From positions 1-5,344 of the forward strand of contig JALTEO010000413.1 in the NCBI GenBank assembly GCA_027073875.1: a stretch of DNA of 5,344 nucleotides, given 5' to 3'. Of this stretch, positions 1 to 5,344 are shown piece by piece. The DNA is from Bacteroidales bacterium. Lineage in GTDB: Bacteria > Bacteroidota > Bacteroidia > Bacteroidales > JALTDM01. Numbering within the stretch: the stretch's first letter is position 1; each line of letters starts with the position of its first letter. The position numbers and the translations under genes were made by a program. The notes under the pieces are model-generated. The model ran no database searches and had not been told where the DNA came from. It saw only the letters and a list, made by a program, of their open reading frames with translations.

Positions 1-702
1 ACTTAATAGCGTGACACAAATATCATCTTTTTTTAAATATCTTTTTTGTTTGTCCGGCAGTTTCAATCTCGGTACCAATGCATTAAAAATTGTTCCTGTC
101 ATAGAACGAAAATCTTGGTAATTGCCATAAAATTTTCGATACTTATTTATTGTAATTTGAATATCAGAGGAATCAAGTAAACTCCGCAATAAGGAATCAT
201 TCCTGAAATATAAAGACTTAGCAAACTTATAAGCAATATTCTCAATTGTTTTTTGCGTAATATTATAATCGGCAAATTGTTTTTCCGGAGAATAATATCT
301 TCCCCGAATATCAGGAGAAAAATACGCATTTAAATATTTATTTACAAGAACAGGCTTCCCATCAATTAAGTATATTGATTCATTAGGTAGACTATATAGT
401 AAACAGGAAACAATATGCCACTTGCCTCTTGCCATATATGTGTATAATCTAAGTTTATATTTTTCTCCTTTATGTATCTTTTTCCAAATTTGCCTTTTGT
501 TGGTTTTATTTGTAATAAGAGGGAATGGTAAAATCCTATACTCATCATCAATTAAGAAAATGAAAAAATAACCTTTTATCCTTTTTATGTCTATTACTTT
601 GTATTCTTTAGGAACACTATCTTCGCTACAAACATTTTTTTGAGAATAGGAGAAATTATTAAAAATAATAGAAAATAATAGGAAAATAATTTTTCGATTC
701 AT
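1..702 (-). CDS. Secreted protein of unknown function, 3' end beyond window edge
   Basis: An ATG at 702 opens a frame that runs 234 codons without a stop to base 1, so the gene is complete at its N terminus and truncated by the window. Residues 1-20 form a typical signal peptide: basic NRK, a hydrophobic run of I, L and F, then S-Y-S followed by Q21, a common Bacteroidetes signal peptidase I context. The product is therefore probably periplasmic or exported. The rest is rich in K, Y, I and N; residues 36-50 (VIDIKRIKGYFFIFL) and 79-88 (GEKYKLRLYT) look like beta strands. There is no lipobox, since the only nearby Cys (25) lies after the cleavage site. I recognise no family and assign no function. 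A long leader with its own promoter candidate precedes it, so it is probably transcribed separately from the upstream phosphatase gene. Reality as a gene rests on the long open frame plus signal peptide. Confidence 0.8.
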   Translation of the reverse strand, partial: MNRKIIFLLFSIIFNNFSYSQKNVCSEDSVPKEYKVIDIKRIKGYFFIFLIDDEYRILPFPLITNKTNKRQIWKKIHKGEKYKLRLYTYMARGKWHIVSCLLYSLPNESIYLIDGKPVLVNKYLNAYFSPDIRGRYYSPEKQFADYNITQKTIENIAYKFAKSLYFRNDSLLRSLLDSSDIQITINKYRKFYGNYQDFRSMTGTIFNALVPRLKLPDKQKRYLKKDDICVTLLS

Positions 703-820
703 AATTTGTCGGTTAGAGCATTGCAAACCCCCGTGCGTTTTTCTGAAAATTCCCCCACGAAAAGCAGCACTTTTAAGAATGATATGTGAGCAGTTCTTTG
801 CATAAAAGTTCATTTATACT

Positions 821-841
821 CGAATTGCTGTTAGCAATTCG
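821..841. repeat. Perfect 9-bp inverted repeat (hairpin) near predicted transcript start
   Basis: CGAATTGCT (821-829) and AGCAATTCG (833-841) are exact reverse complements separated by GTT. If the TACCTTTG element at 851-858 is the -7 box of the minus-strand promoter, transcription would start at about 844-846, which would put this hairpin at the extreme 5' end of the RNA. A 5'-terminal stem-loop often protects a transcript from decay, but the palindrome could equally be a protein-binding site. The palindrome is seen directly; its role is inference. Confidence 0.6.
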
Positions 842-850
842 GTATAGGCA

Positions 851-882
851 CAAAGGTAAGAAAAAAAATTTAACTTCTTAAA
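851..882 (-). promoter_or_regulatory. Candidate Bacteroidetes sigma-A promoter for the secreted-protein gene
   Basis: On the minus strand TACCTTTG (858 to 851) matches the Bacteroidetes -7 consensus TAnnTTTG exactly. A weak -33 match, TTTA (882 to 879) against TTTG, lies 20 nt upstream, an acceptable spacing. It predicts a leader of about 140 nt before the ATG at 702. The -7 match is good and the -33 match is imperfect. Confidence 0.5.
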
Positions 883-923
883 TTGATGTTCGTTAATCGA
901 AATTCATTATTTTGAATTATCTC

Positions 924-951
924 AGCTGCCGTACAGCTTGTCCCTTTGGGA
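924..951. repeat. Adjacent small palindromes, possible dispersed repeat
   Basis: AGCTG (924-928) pairs with CAGCT (934-938) around CCGTA. Three bases later TCCC (941-944) pairs with GGGA (948-951) around TTT. The patch is more GC-rich than its surroundings and lies 3' of the phosphatase gene. Two short hairpins side by side in an intergenic region suggest a REP-like dispersed element or a weak processing site. No U-tract follows on the minus strand, so a standard intrinsic terminator is unlikely. Confidence 0.35.
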
Positions 952-1002
952 ATTGTATCGTGTGGTAATTGATAAATTTTTTTATTTTATATGTAGATTA
1001 TT

Positions 1003-1815
1003 TTATTCACTTTTACTTACAATAGATTGCATTGCCATCAAAATGGAATTGTATAAATCGGAGTCTTTTTCGTAGTTAGCTGAGTGAAGGTTCGATACCC
1101 GGTTATCTTCAATAAATTGCCATGCTTTACCCAGACTTTTGGTAGAGTCATATACGCCAATTGGAATACCTCCAAAGCGTTTTACGAGCGAAAAGCAGGG
1201 AATATCTGTCATTCCGTCACCGATATATATCATATGATTAATGGGAATGTGATAATCTTCGGGCGGAATCAAGCGGTTAACTTCGTAGGGTTTTCCACGA
1301 TATTCCTCACCAATCATTCCTTTGGATATTTGAAAGATATAACGCGTTTTGTCAGTAAAACTGATAATATTTTTCGGAAAATTAATTTTTCCGTTTTTAT
1401 CATATTGAAAATCGCAAGCCCAAATATCTGTCATCTCACGGGCAATAGTAGCGTTTCGGATAATTTCGCCGATGCCGCTGCTGATGATATAAAATTCCGG
1501 TTCTACATTACGAAAATTGTTTGCTGTAAATTGCCGGATATTTTCAAAGAGTGTCTCTACGCCTTTTTTGTAGGTCAAGTTTGCCGAAAAATCCTTAAAT
1601 CGTTGTTTGGTAATTATCTTCTCGGGAGAACTGTTAGATACTTCAATTAGTTTGTAAAGATAAGCAATTACAGGGTCCCAACCGTTTTTCACCAATTCTC
1701 CGTCAACTGTTTTCCAGAAATTTTCAACATCCAGCCCCAAGGAAGCGACAAAAGCAGAAGTACTTTCTTCCACCAGCGTTTCGTCAAAATCAAAAATCAA
1801 AGCAATTTTCTGCAT
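1003..1815 (-). CDS. HAD-superfamily phosphatase (phosphoserine phosphatase-like)
   Basis: This complete 270-residue protein carries all four haloacid dehalogenase (HAD) motifs. Motif I is DFDET at 9-13, with D9 the expected phosphoryl-accepting nucleophile and D11 the general acid/base. Motif II is the Ser pair S112-S113 before G114. The motif III lysine is probably K156 in TDKTR. Motif IV is GDGMTD at 199-204, with D200 and D204 as expected Mg2+ ligands. The roughly 100-residue insertion between motifs I and II is predicted to be a helical C1-type cap that sets substrate choice. The protein has no signal peptide, so it is expected to be a soluble cytoplasmic Mg2+-dependent phosphomonoesterase. 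The layout resembles the phosphoserine phosphatase-like HAD group (Pfam HAD, PF12710), but the true substrate cannot be read from sequence. The ATG at 1815 sits ten residues before motif I, so the start is secure. It is divergent from the membrane-protein gene to the right, with no operon partner visible. Confidence 0.9.
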   Translation of the reverse strand: MQKIALIFDFDETLVEESTSAFVASLGLDVENFWKTVDGELVKNGWDPVIAYLYKLIEVSNSSPEKIITKQRFKDFSANLTYKKGVETLFENIRQFTANNFRNVEPEFYIISSGIGEIIRNATIAREMTDIWACDFQYDKNGKINFPKNIISFTDKTRYIFQISKGMIGEEYRGKPYEVNRLIPPEDYHIPINHMIYIGDGMTDIPCFSLVKRFGGIPIGVYDSTKSLGKAWQFIEDNRVSNLHSANYEKDSDLYNSILMAMQSIVSKSE

Positions 1816-1835
1816 TCTGTTATTTATTTGAAAAT

Positions 1836-1843
1836 CAAATTTA
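1836..1843 (-). promoter_or_regulatory. Candidate -7 promoter element for the HAD phosphatase gene
   Basis: On the minus strand TAAATTTG (1843 to 1836) matches TAnnTTTG exactly and lies about 20 nt before the ATG at 1815, predicting a very short leader. I see no good TTTG -33 element at the expected distance upstream. In such AT-rich DNA a chance match is possible. Confidence 0.4.
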
Positions 1844-1844
1844 A

Positions 1845-1875
1845 TTTGTTTTCTTAAAAACTGTGTTTATTTTTG
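1845..1875 (+). promoter_or_regulatory. Candidate Bacteroidetes promoter for the DUF5362-like gene
   Basis: TTTG (1845-1848) and TATTTTTG (1868-1875) match the -33 (TTTG) and -7 (TAnnTTTG) consensus of the Bacteroidetes primary sigma factor exactly, with a 19-nt spacer. The start ATG at 1899 follows 23 nt after the -7 box, so the leader would be under about 20 nt and has no Shine-Dalgarno sequence, as is usual in this phylum. Its -33 box lies one base from the -7 candidate of the divergent phosphatase gene. Confidence 0.65.
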
Positions 1876-1898
1876 TATGAAATTTAAAATTTAATCAC

Positions 1899-2342
1899 AT
1901 GGAAGAAATTACAAACACTGAATCCTTAACAATTTCAGAGAATACCATTTCCTTTTTTGATAGCATTCGCAAGTGGACAAAGTTCTTTGCCATACTTGGC
2001 TATATCGGTATTGGTGGAATGGTCATTATGGCTTTGTTTGCAAGTACAATATTTTCGGTTTACGGAACTTATTCTCATATGTCCCACATTCCTTCAGTTC
2101 TTATCACTGTCGTTTATCTTGTGCTTGCTGTTGTTTATGTTTTCCCGATTACTTATCTTAACAGGTTCTCTAATTTTTTGCGAAATGCTGTTGTTCAGAG
2201 AAATACTGCACAATTAGAAAATGCTTTCAAAAATTTAAAAGCTCATTTTAAATTTAATGGTATCTTAATAATTGTTATTTTTGGCTTGTATTTCTTGGGA
2301 ATTATTGCAGGCATTGTGTTTTTTGCGGCAGGAATAAATTAA
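1899..2342 (+). CDS. DUF5362-like small integral membrane protein
   Basis: This 147-residue protein of unknown function has three predicted hydrophobic segments: about 29-53, 65-87 and 119-145. The short N-terminal region before the first segment is polar (MEEITNTESLTIS). A cytoplasm-type amphipathic stretch at 98-118, including QLENAFKNLKAHFKFNG, links segments two and three. The order of a W-x-K-F-F-A-I-L-G first helix, a YVFPITYLNRF turn and an ENAFKNLKAHFKF linker agrees with my recollection of the DUF5362 family, which is widespread in Bacteroidetes; I could not check this by search. There is no signal peptide, so it is expected in the inner membrane. It has a near-perfect promoter candidate immediately upstream and stands alone on the plus strand, so its neighbours give no functional hint. 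The ATG at 1899 fits the short leader and the family's N terminus. Confidence 0.85.
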   Translation: MEEITNTESLTISENTISFFDSIRKWTKFFAILGYIGIGGMVIMALFASTIFSVYGTYSHMSHIPSVLITVVYLVLAVVYVFPITYLNRFSNFLRNAVVQRNTAQLENAFKNLKAHFKFNGILIIVIFGLYFLGIIAGIVFFAAGIN

Positions 2343-2376
2343 GGCAATTTCTTCACATATATATTTTGATACATTG

Positions 2377-2506
2377 AGACCTTTGTAAAACTTCCGGTTT
2401 TCTCATTCCAGAGTACAATAACCAACCCGTAAATAACTACAATTCAGCATAGCAATTTTTTTTTGCAATGATCAAAGTGATAGCTTTGTTGGTTCTGCAA
2501 AGGTCT
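2377..2506. repeat. Possible small non-autonomous element or IS relic bounded by inverted repeats
   Basis: AGACCTTTGTAAAAC (2377-2391) is matched in inverted orientation by GTTCTGCAAAGGTCT (2492-2506): 13 of 15 positions pair, including an unbroken nine-base core. The enclosed sequence has no ORF, a T9 tract, and a small CAAAG/CTTTG hairpin (2473-2477 and 2484-2488). This is the architecture of a MITE-like element or an internally deleted insertion sequence. No convincing target-site duplication is visible at the ends and no transposase is present, so the assignment is tentative. The position in a convergent gap is one where such elements do little harm. Confidence 0.4.
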
Positions 2507-2678
2507 TGCAGTCATAACGGGCTATTACAAAATATTTCCTTTTGAAAGATTGTTTTCTATTTGCTTTCCCTATAGGTTTTTTTGATATTTTCCTTATGTC
2601 GAGCTCAAGTTATTAGAAATATTAAACAAGAAAAATTAAGGTTTTTTTGGTATGCAATGCAATAGGATTTAAACTTGG

Positions 2679-2708
2679 AAAAATAAAAAAGCCCTGACAA
2701 GCAGGGCT
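2679..2708 (-). terminator. Intrinsic terminator of the porP-gldJ transcript
   Basis: On the minus strand a perfect 7-bp stem (2708-2702 with 2696-2690) around a 5-nt loop is followed by TTTTTTATTTTT. The stem is GC-rich (AGCCCTG) in AT-rich surroundings. It begins 25 nt after the stop codon of the gldJ-like gene. Read on the plus strand it has only a broken T-run after it, so it acts mainly for the minus-strand transcript. Confidence 0.9.
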
Positions 2709-2733
2709 CCAATATTTTTAAAATTAAAATTTG

Positions 2734-4269
2734 TTATTGTGCTCCCTGAACCTGTGAACCAACACGGAACATAGCACAACGGAATCCGAGATCATCACGG
2801 CTTTGCTCTTGGTCTAAGAAGCGGCGTGTTCCGGGGCTCATCCAGTAAGCTCTATCGTGCCAACCACCACCTTTATATACCCGGGCACGGTTATCAATCA
2901 TGGTTTGTGCATTCAACTTACCACGATATTTCTTTTGCCATGTTCCTTCAGTTCCTTTCTTCCCAGTATCATATACTCTATTCGAGTTAGTATTATCTTT
3001 GCTTGCACTTTCATCAGCATAATCTAAACTTGACTGCCAATCACCATCAAGGTAGTTAATATTATCAGCAGTATTATAATTGTATCTGTTGAAAGCTTCT
3101 TCGTCTGTTACATCTCGCCACTGGATATGTCCTAATGAATCTTTTTCTGCAATAGCACCTTCTTCGTCTCTAACTTGAGTTTTATAAACATTGCCACGGA
3201 AAGGTCTAAATTCGTTAGCGTCTTGGGTTGTTAAATTTCTATATACATCCATTACCCACTCATTAACATTGCCTGCCATAGCATACAAACCATAATCGTT
3301 TGGCCACATAGCATCAACAGGAGAAGTAATATCATGTGCTTCATTTAAAGATCCTGCAGTTCCCATATAATCACCGCGACCACGAACGATATTGGCACGA
3401 ATTTGTCCAACATCTTTGGAGCCATAGCCACTTTTGTCATCCATCCTAATATAATGACCAGTCCAAGGATAGATTCTTTGGTTATGCACTCTTTCACTAA
3501 CAACTTCTCCAATTAACCCCAAAGCGGCAAATTCCCATTCTGCTTCTGTTGGTAATCTGTATCTTGGTAACATAACACCATCTTCCATACGGACCTTACG
3601 GAAATCGTTATTTGGATCATAGTCATCTAATTGTTGGCGAACAGCTCCTTCGTACTGTCCTGCAAAATATGCATCTGTATTAAAATTGTCATCAGCTGTT
3701 TGTCCGGTAGGATTCCAATTCATATAGCCATCTCTTATCATAATCATTTCATTAACACGATCGGTACGCCAAGCACAGTAATCATTTGCTTGCAACCAGT
3801 TAACACCTACTACCGGATAATTTTGGTATGCCGGATGGCGAAGATAATATTCAGTATAAGGTTCATTATATCCTAACCTTTTACGCCATACTAAAGTGTC
3901 GGGAAGTGCTTTTTTGTAAACTTCAGGATAATCAATATAAATTCTGTGTAACCAATAAAGATATTCGCGATAGTCAACATTTCTTACTTCTGTTTCGTCC
4001 ATATAAAACGATGAGACTGTTACTCTTCGTGGAATTGCATTCCAATCATACATAACATCTTGATCATGGAGTCCCATTGAAAAAGTTCCGCCTTCGATAA
4101 AAACTAAACCGGGACCTGTTTCTTGTTCATCATAATATACATATTCAAATCCACCATCTTTTGGATCATTATATGCCCAACCGGTAGAGTTTGATGTGTC
4201 TTTGCTACACGAAGTAAACAAGAGTAGTATTAAAATTATACCTGTAAAAAAAACATTTTTTTTCTTCAT
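2734..4269 (-). CDS. gldJ: GldJ-like gliding motility/type IX secretion lipoprotein (FGE-sulfatase fold)
   Basis: From the ATG at 4269 the protein has 511 residues. A TTG 42 bases upstream would also open the frame, but the chosen ATG directly starts a lipoprotein signal: MKKK, a hydrophobic run, then F-T-S-C with lipidated Cys21. Residues 53-500 cover the FGE-sulfatase fold (PF03781), with GLVFIEGGTFSMG (54-66), SFYMDETEV (87-95), YPVVGVNWLQA (151-161), YRLPTEAEWEFAA (237-249), GLYAMAGNVNEW (327-338), RVYKGGGWHDRAYW (463-476) and LGFRCA (494-499). The cysteines that bind copper in true formylglycine-generating enzymes are missing from the segment after KGGGW, so a structural role is likely. 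DTLVWRKRLGYNEP (124-137) and RTDRVNE (168-174) are features I associate with GldJ rather than GldK. GldJ is an outer-membrane lipoprotein needed for gliding and for stability of GldK in Flavobacterium. The gene follows porP/sprF by 26 nt and is closed by a terminator, without gldLMN. GldK/PorK is the main alternative. Confidence 0.85.
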   Translation of the reverse strand: MKKKNVFFTGIILILLLFTSCSKDTSNSTGWAYNDPKDGGFEYVYYDEQETGPGLVFIEGGTFSMGLHDQDVMYDWNAIPRRVTVSSFYMDETEVRNVDYREYLYWLHRIYIDYPEVYKKALPDTLVWRKRLGYNEPYTEYYLRHPAYQNYPVVGVNWLQANDYCAWRTDRVNEMIMIRDGYMNWNPTGQTADDNFNTDAYFAGQYEGAVRQQLDDYDPNNDFRKVRMEDGVMLPRYRLPTEAEWEFAALGLIGEVVSERVHNQRIYPWTGHYIRMDDKSGYGSKDVGQIRANIVRGRGDYMGTAGSLNEAHDITSPVDAMWPNDYGLYAMAGNVNEWVMDVYRNLTTQDANEFRPFRGNVYKTQVRDEEGAIAEKDSLGHIQWRDVTDEEAFNRYNYNTADNINYLDGDWQSSLDYADESASKDNTNSNRVYDTGKKGTEGTWQKKYRGKLNAQTMIDNRARVYKGGGWHDRAYWMSPGTRRFLDQEQSRDDLGFRCAMFRVGSQVQGAQ

Positions 4270-4295
4270 ATCAGAAAATTTTTCTAAATCAATAA

Positions 4296-5285
4296 CTAAA
4301 ATGAAGGACAACTTATTGCCCCAAACTTAGACTTTTTCTTTGGACAGTTAAAAACATATCCAAAAGATATCTCATGTGCTCCTAATGTGGAATTCCTTAA
4401 TCTGGATACTGTCATATCATAACTGTAAGCAAATTTTATTTTTTTCTGGATATAACCGACAACCATCATAAAAGAATCGTAATGGAATTTAAAGTTTTGA
4501 CGCAACCAAATACCTGCAACAATTGATTTACGGCTAAGATAAAGTCCATAGTTGAACTGTTGGAAATCCCGTTGTTGTTGGAATAAGAAATTAGGAGAGA
4601 TTGTTAATTCACCTCTTTTAAAACCACTTGCCATTATTGGAATTGTTGTTCCGTAGTGAATTGTTAATTTTCTAGGAAGGACTGCTTCCGGATTTTGTTC
4701 ACTTTGCCATGATTCCATCGGTTGTGTTAAATGGCTAACTGAAATACCAAAATAATGTTTTGAGGTAAAACCAATTAATCCTGCCGAAAAATCAAAAATG
4801 TTTCTCTTAAAATCGTAAGTTGAAGGATTCTCACCTGTGGGGAAAATTGGTCCGTAGAGAGGATCGATCATATCAGGAAAAATATAGTCCCAGTTCAAGC
4901 TTTTTTGCATATATGTTGCTTGAAATCCACCGCGAATATTAAAATTACGGTTAATAGGAATACTATAAGAATAGATACCACTGACAGAAGCGGTATTTAT
5001 TGCACCAGAACCCTGTACATCATCATATACCAATAAGCCGACACCTCCTTCAAGGAAATCAACATATTGGTCGTAAGCGGCACTATAAGTAACATAAGTA
5101 GATTGTAATTTAGGCCACTGATTTCTGTAATTTAATGACATGCGTGGACATTTCTCCGATCCTGCAAAGGCAGGATTCAAATATAGTAGGTTTGCATAAA
5201 ACTGAGTAAACTCAGGATCCTGAGCGAAACTCTTTTGAACAACAACTCCTACTAACACCATAGTTAAGAAAAAAACCTTTTTCAT
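4296..5285 (-). CDS. porP: PorP/SprF family type IX secretion outer-membrane protein
   Basis: From the ATG at 5285 the protein has 329 residues. A TTG at 5318 extends the frame by 11 residues, but the ATG directly precedes a clean signal peptide (MKKVFFLTMV, hydrophobic run, S-F-A then Q22), so the shorter form is preferred. The mature N terminus carries the family hallmark QDPEFTQFYANLLYLNPAFAGS (22-43), and NYRNQWP (52-58) follows as in PorP/SprF proteins (PF11751, TIGR03519). Alternating aromatic and polar strands through to GAHEISFGYVFNC (302-314) are consistent with an outer-membrane beta-barrel. Members support type IX secretion: PorP is a core partner of PorK in Porphyromonas, SprF assists export of the adhesin SprB in Flavobacterium, and several paralogues per genome are usual, so the exact partner is uncertain. 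It is the first gene of the visible pair with the gldJ-like gene. The 59 bases upstream show only a one-mismatch -7 candidate (TATCATTG), so a promoter may lie beyond the window. Confidence 0.92.
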   Translation of the reverse strand: MKKVFFLTMVLVGVVVQKSFAQDPEFTQFYANLLYLNPAFAGSEKCPRMSLNYRNQWPKLQSTYVTYSAAYDQYVDFLEGGVGLLVYDDVQGSGAINTASVSGIYSYSIPINRNFNIRGGFQATYMQKSLNWDYIFPDMIDPLYGPIFPTGENPSTYDFKRNIFDFSAGLIGFTSKHYFGISVSHLTQPMESWQSEQNPEAVLPRKLTIHYGTTIPIMASGFKRGELTISPNFLFQQQRDFQQFNYGLYLSRKSIVAGIWLRQNFKFHYDSFMMVVGYIQKKIKFAYSYDMTVSRLRNSTLGAHEISFGYVFNCPKKKSKFGAISCPSF

Positions 5286-5344
5286 ACGATAAATTTTAAA
5301 ATGCAATGATATAAACAATTTTTTATTTATTAAAACTTATTAAC

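Larger units (their letters stand above)
703..1002. other. Intergenic region: 5' leader of the secreted-protein gene and 3' flank of the HAD gene
   Basis: This 300-base stretch separates two minus-strand genes and holds no credible ORF. From right to left it contains an AT-rich 3' flank of the phosphatase gene, a palindromic patch (924-951), a small inverted repeat AATTCA/TGAATT (901-906 and 913-918), a promoter candidate (851-858), a perfect hairpin (821-841), a short AAAAG/CTTTT hairpin (760-774), and two C-runs at 728-732 and 752-756 that read as G5 tracts in the minus-strand leader. No strong intrinsic terminator for the phosphatase gene is visible, because none of the hairpins is followed by a long U-tract in the minus direction. 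Confidence 0.6.
2343..2733. other. Convergent intergenic region with inverted-repeat element and terminator
   Basis: This 391-base gap lies between the 3' ends of two convergent genes. It contains a 130-bp stretch bounded by inverted repeats (2377-2506) and the terminator of the gldJ-like gene (2679-2708). Between them, 2507-2676 is AT-rich with no ORF that has a start codon. A minus-strand open frame of 45 codons (2609 to 2472) has protein-like composition but no start codon. No good terminator for the plus-strand membrane-protein gene is visible; the T9 run at 2456-2464 is preceded by no stable stem. Confidence 0.6.

Noticed and set aside
147..551. Two short minus-strand ORFs of about 60 codons (147-329 and 366-551)
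   Set aside because: Both lie inside the 234-codon secreted-protein frame in a different reading frame. Only the long frame has a signal peptide and spans the whole stretch.
732..759. Imperfect CGTG...CACG hairpin as terminator or riboswitch
   Set aside because: Pairing is interrupted by several mismatches and matches no riboswitch class I know; it is noted only as part of the leader.
711..841. Possible integron attC-like sites (GTTAG at 712-716 and 831-835)
   Set aside because: Both GTTAG-like strings are in the same direction, neither matches GTTRRRY fully, and there is no R''/R' pair enclosing an imperfect hairpin.
1084..1650. Plus-strand 188-codon ORF
   Set aside because: It is fully antisense to the HAD phosphatase, whose four motifs are all intact. 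Its translation shows no recognisable motif.
1957..2217. Two plus-strand ORFs in other frames within 1957-2217
   Set aside because: They are shadows of the DUF5362-like gene, which has the promoter, the start context and the ordered membrane segments.
2451..2470. T9 run as terminator for the plus-strand membrane-protein gene
   Set aside because: Only a 4-bp GCAA/TTGC pairing exists and the T-run lies in the loop, not after a stem.
3631..4055. Two plus-strand ORFs antisense to the gldJ-like gene
   Set aside because: They overlap conserved FGE-fold sequence on the opposite strand and have no family features.

Overview
The window looks like a low-GC member of the Bacteroidetes (Bacteroidota). 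Three independent signs support this: a PorP/SprF-type outer-membrane protein next to a GldJ-type lipoprotein, both families confined to this phylum; a DUF5362-like small membrane protein; and promoter candidates of the Bacteroidetes form (TTTG, about 19 nt, TAnnTTTG) with no Shine-Dalgarno sequences before the genes. I cannot name a genus.

Layout, left to right. (1) 1-702, minus strand: the N-terminal 234 codons of a secreted protein of unknown function, cut off by the window edge. (2) 703-1002: its long 5' leader, with a promoter candidate at 851-858, a perfect hairpin at 821-841, and a second palindromic patch at 924-951. (3) 1003-1815, minus: a complete HAD-superfamily phosphatase of the phosphoserine-phosphatase-like type. 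(4) 1816-1898: a short divergent intergenic region with back-to-back promoter candidates. (5) 1899-2342, plus: a 147-residue DUF5362-like membrane protein. (6) 2343-2733: a 391-base convergent gap holding a 130-bp stretch bounded by inverted repeats, possibly a small non-autonomous element or insertion-sequence relic, then a clear intrinsic terminator. (7) 2734-4269, minus: a GldJ-like lipoprotein with a formylglycine-generating-enzyme (FGE) fold. (8) 4296-5285, minus: a PorP/SprF-family outer-membrane protein.

The last two genes form the functional core. They lie on the same strand 26 nt apart, with no visible promoter between them and a terminator just after the second, so they are probably one transcript. 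Both belong to the type IX secretion/gliding-motility machinery. The PorP/SprF protein is expected in the outer membrane and the GldJ-like lipoprotein is expected to be anchored to the outer membrane. The gldL/M/N genes that usually follow gldK are absent, which supports GldJ over GldK. Both genes have longer open frames that begin at TTG codons, but the internal ATG codons directly preceding the signal peptides are the better starts.

The HAD phosphatase and the DUF5362-like protein show no clear functional link to the secretion genes. I see no CRISPR array, tRNA, rRNA or intact transposase, and no evidence of a wholly new system. The points most worth a second look are the intergenic repeat structures and the catalytically dead FGE fold.
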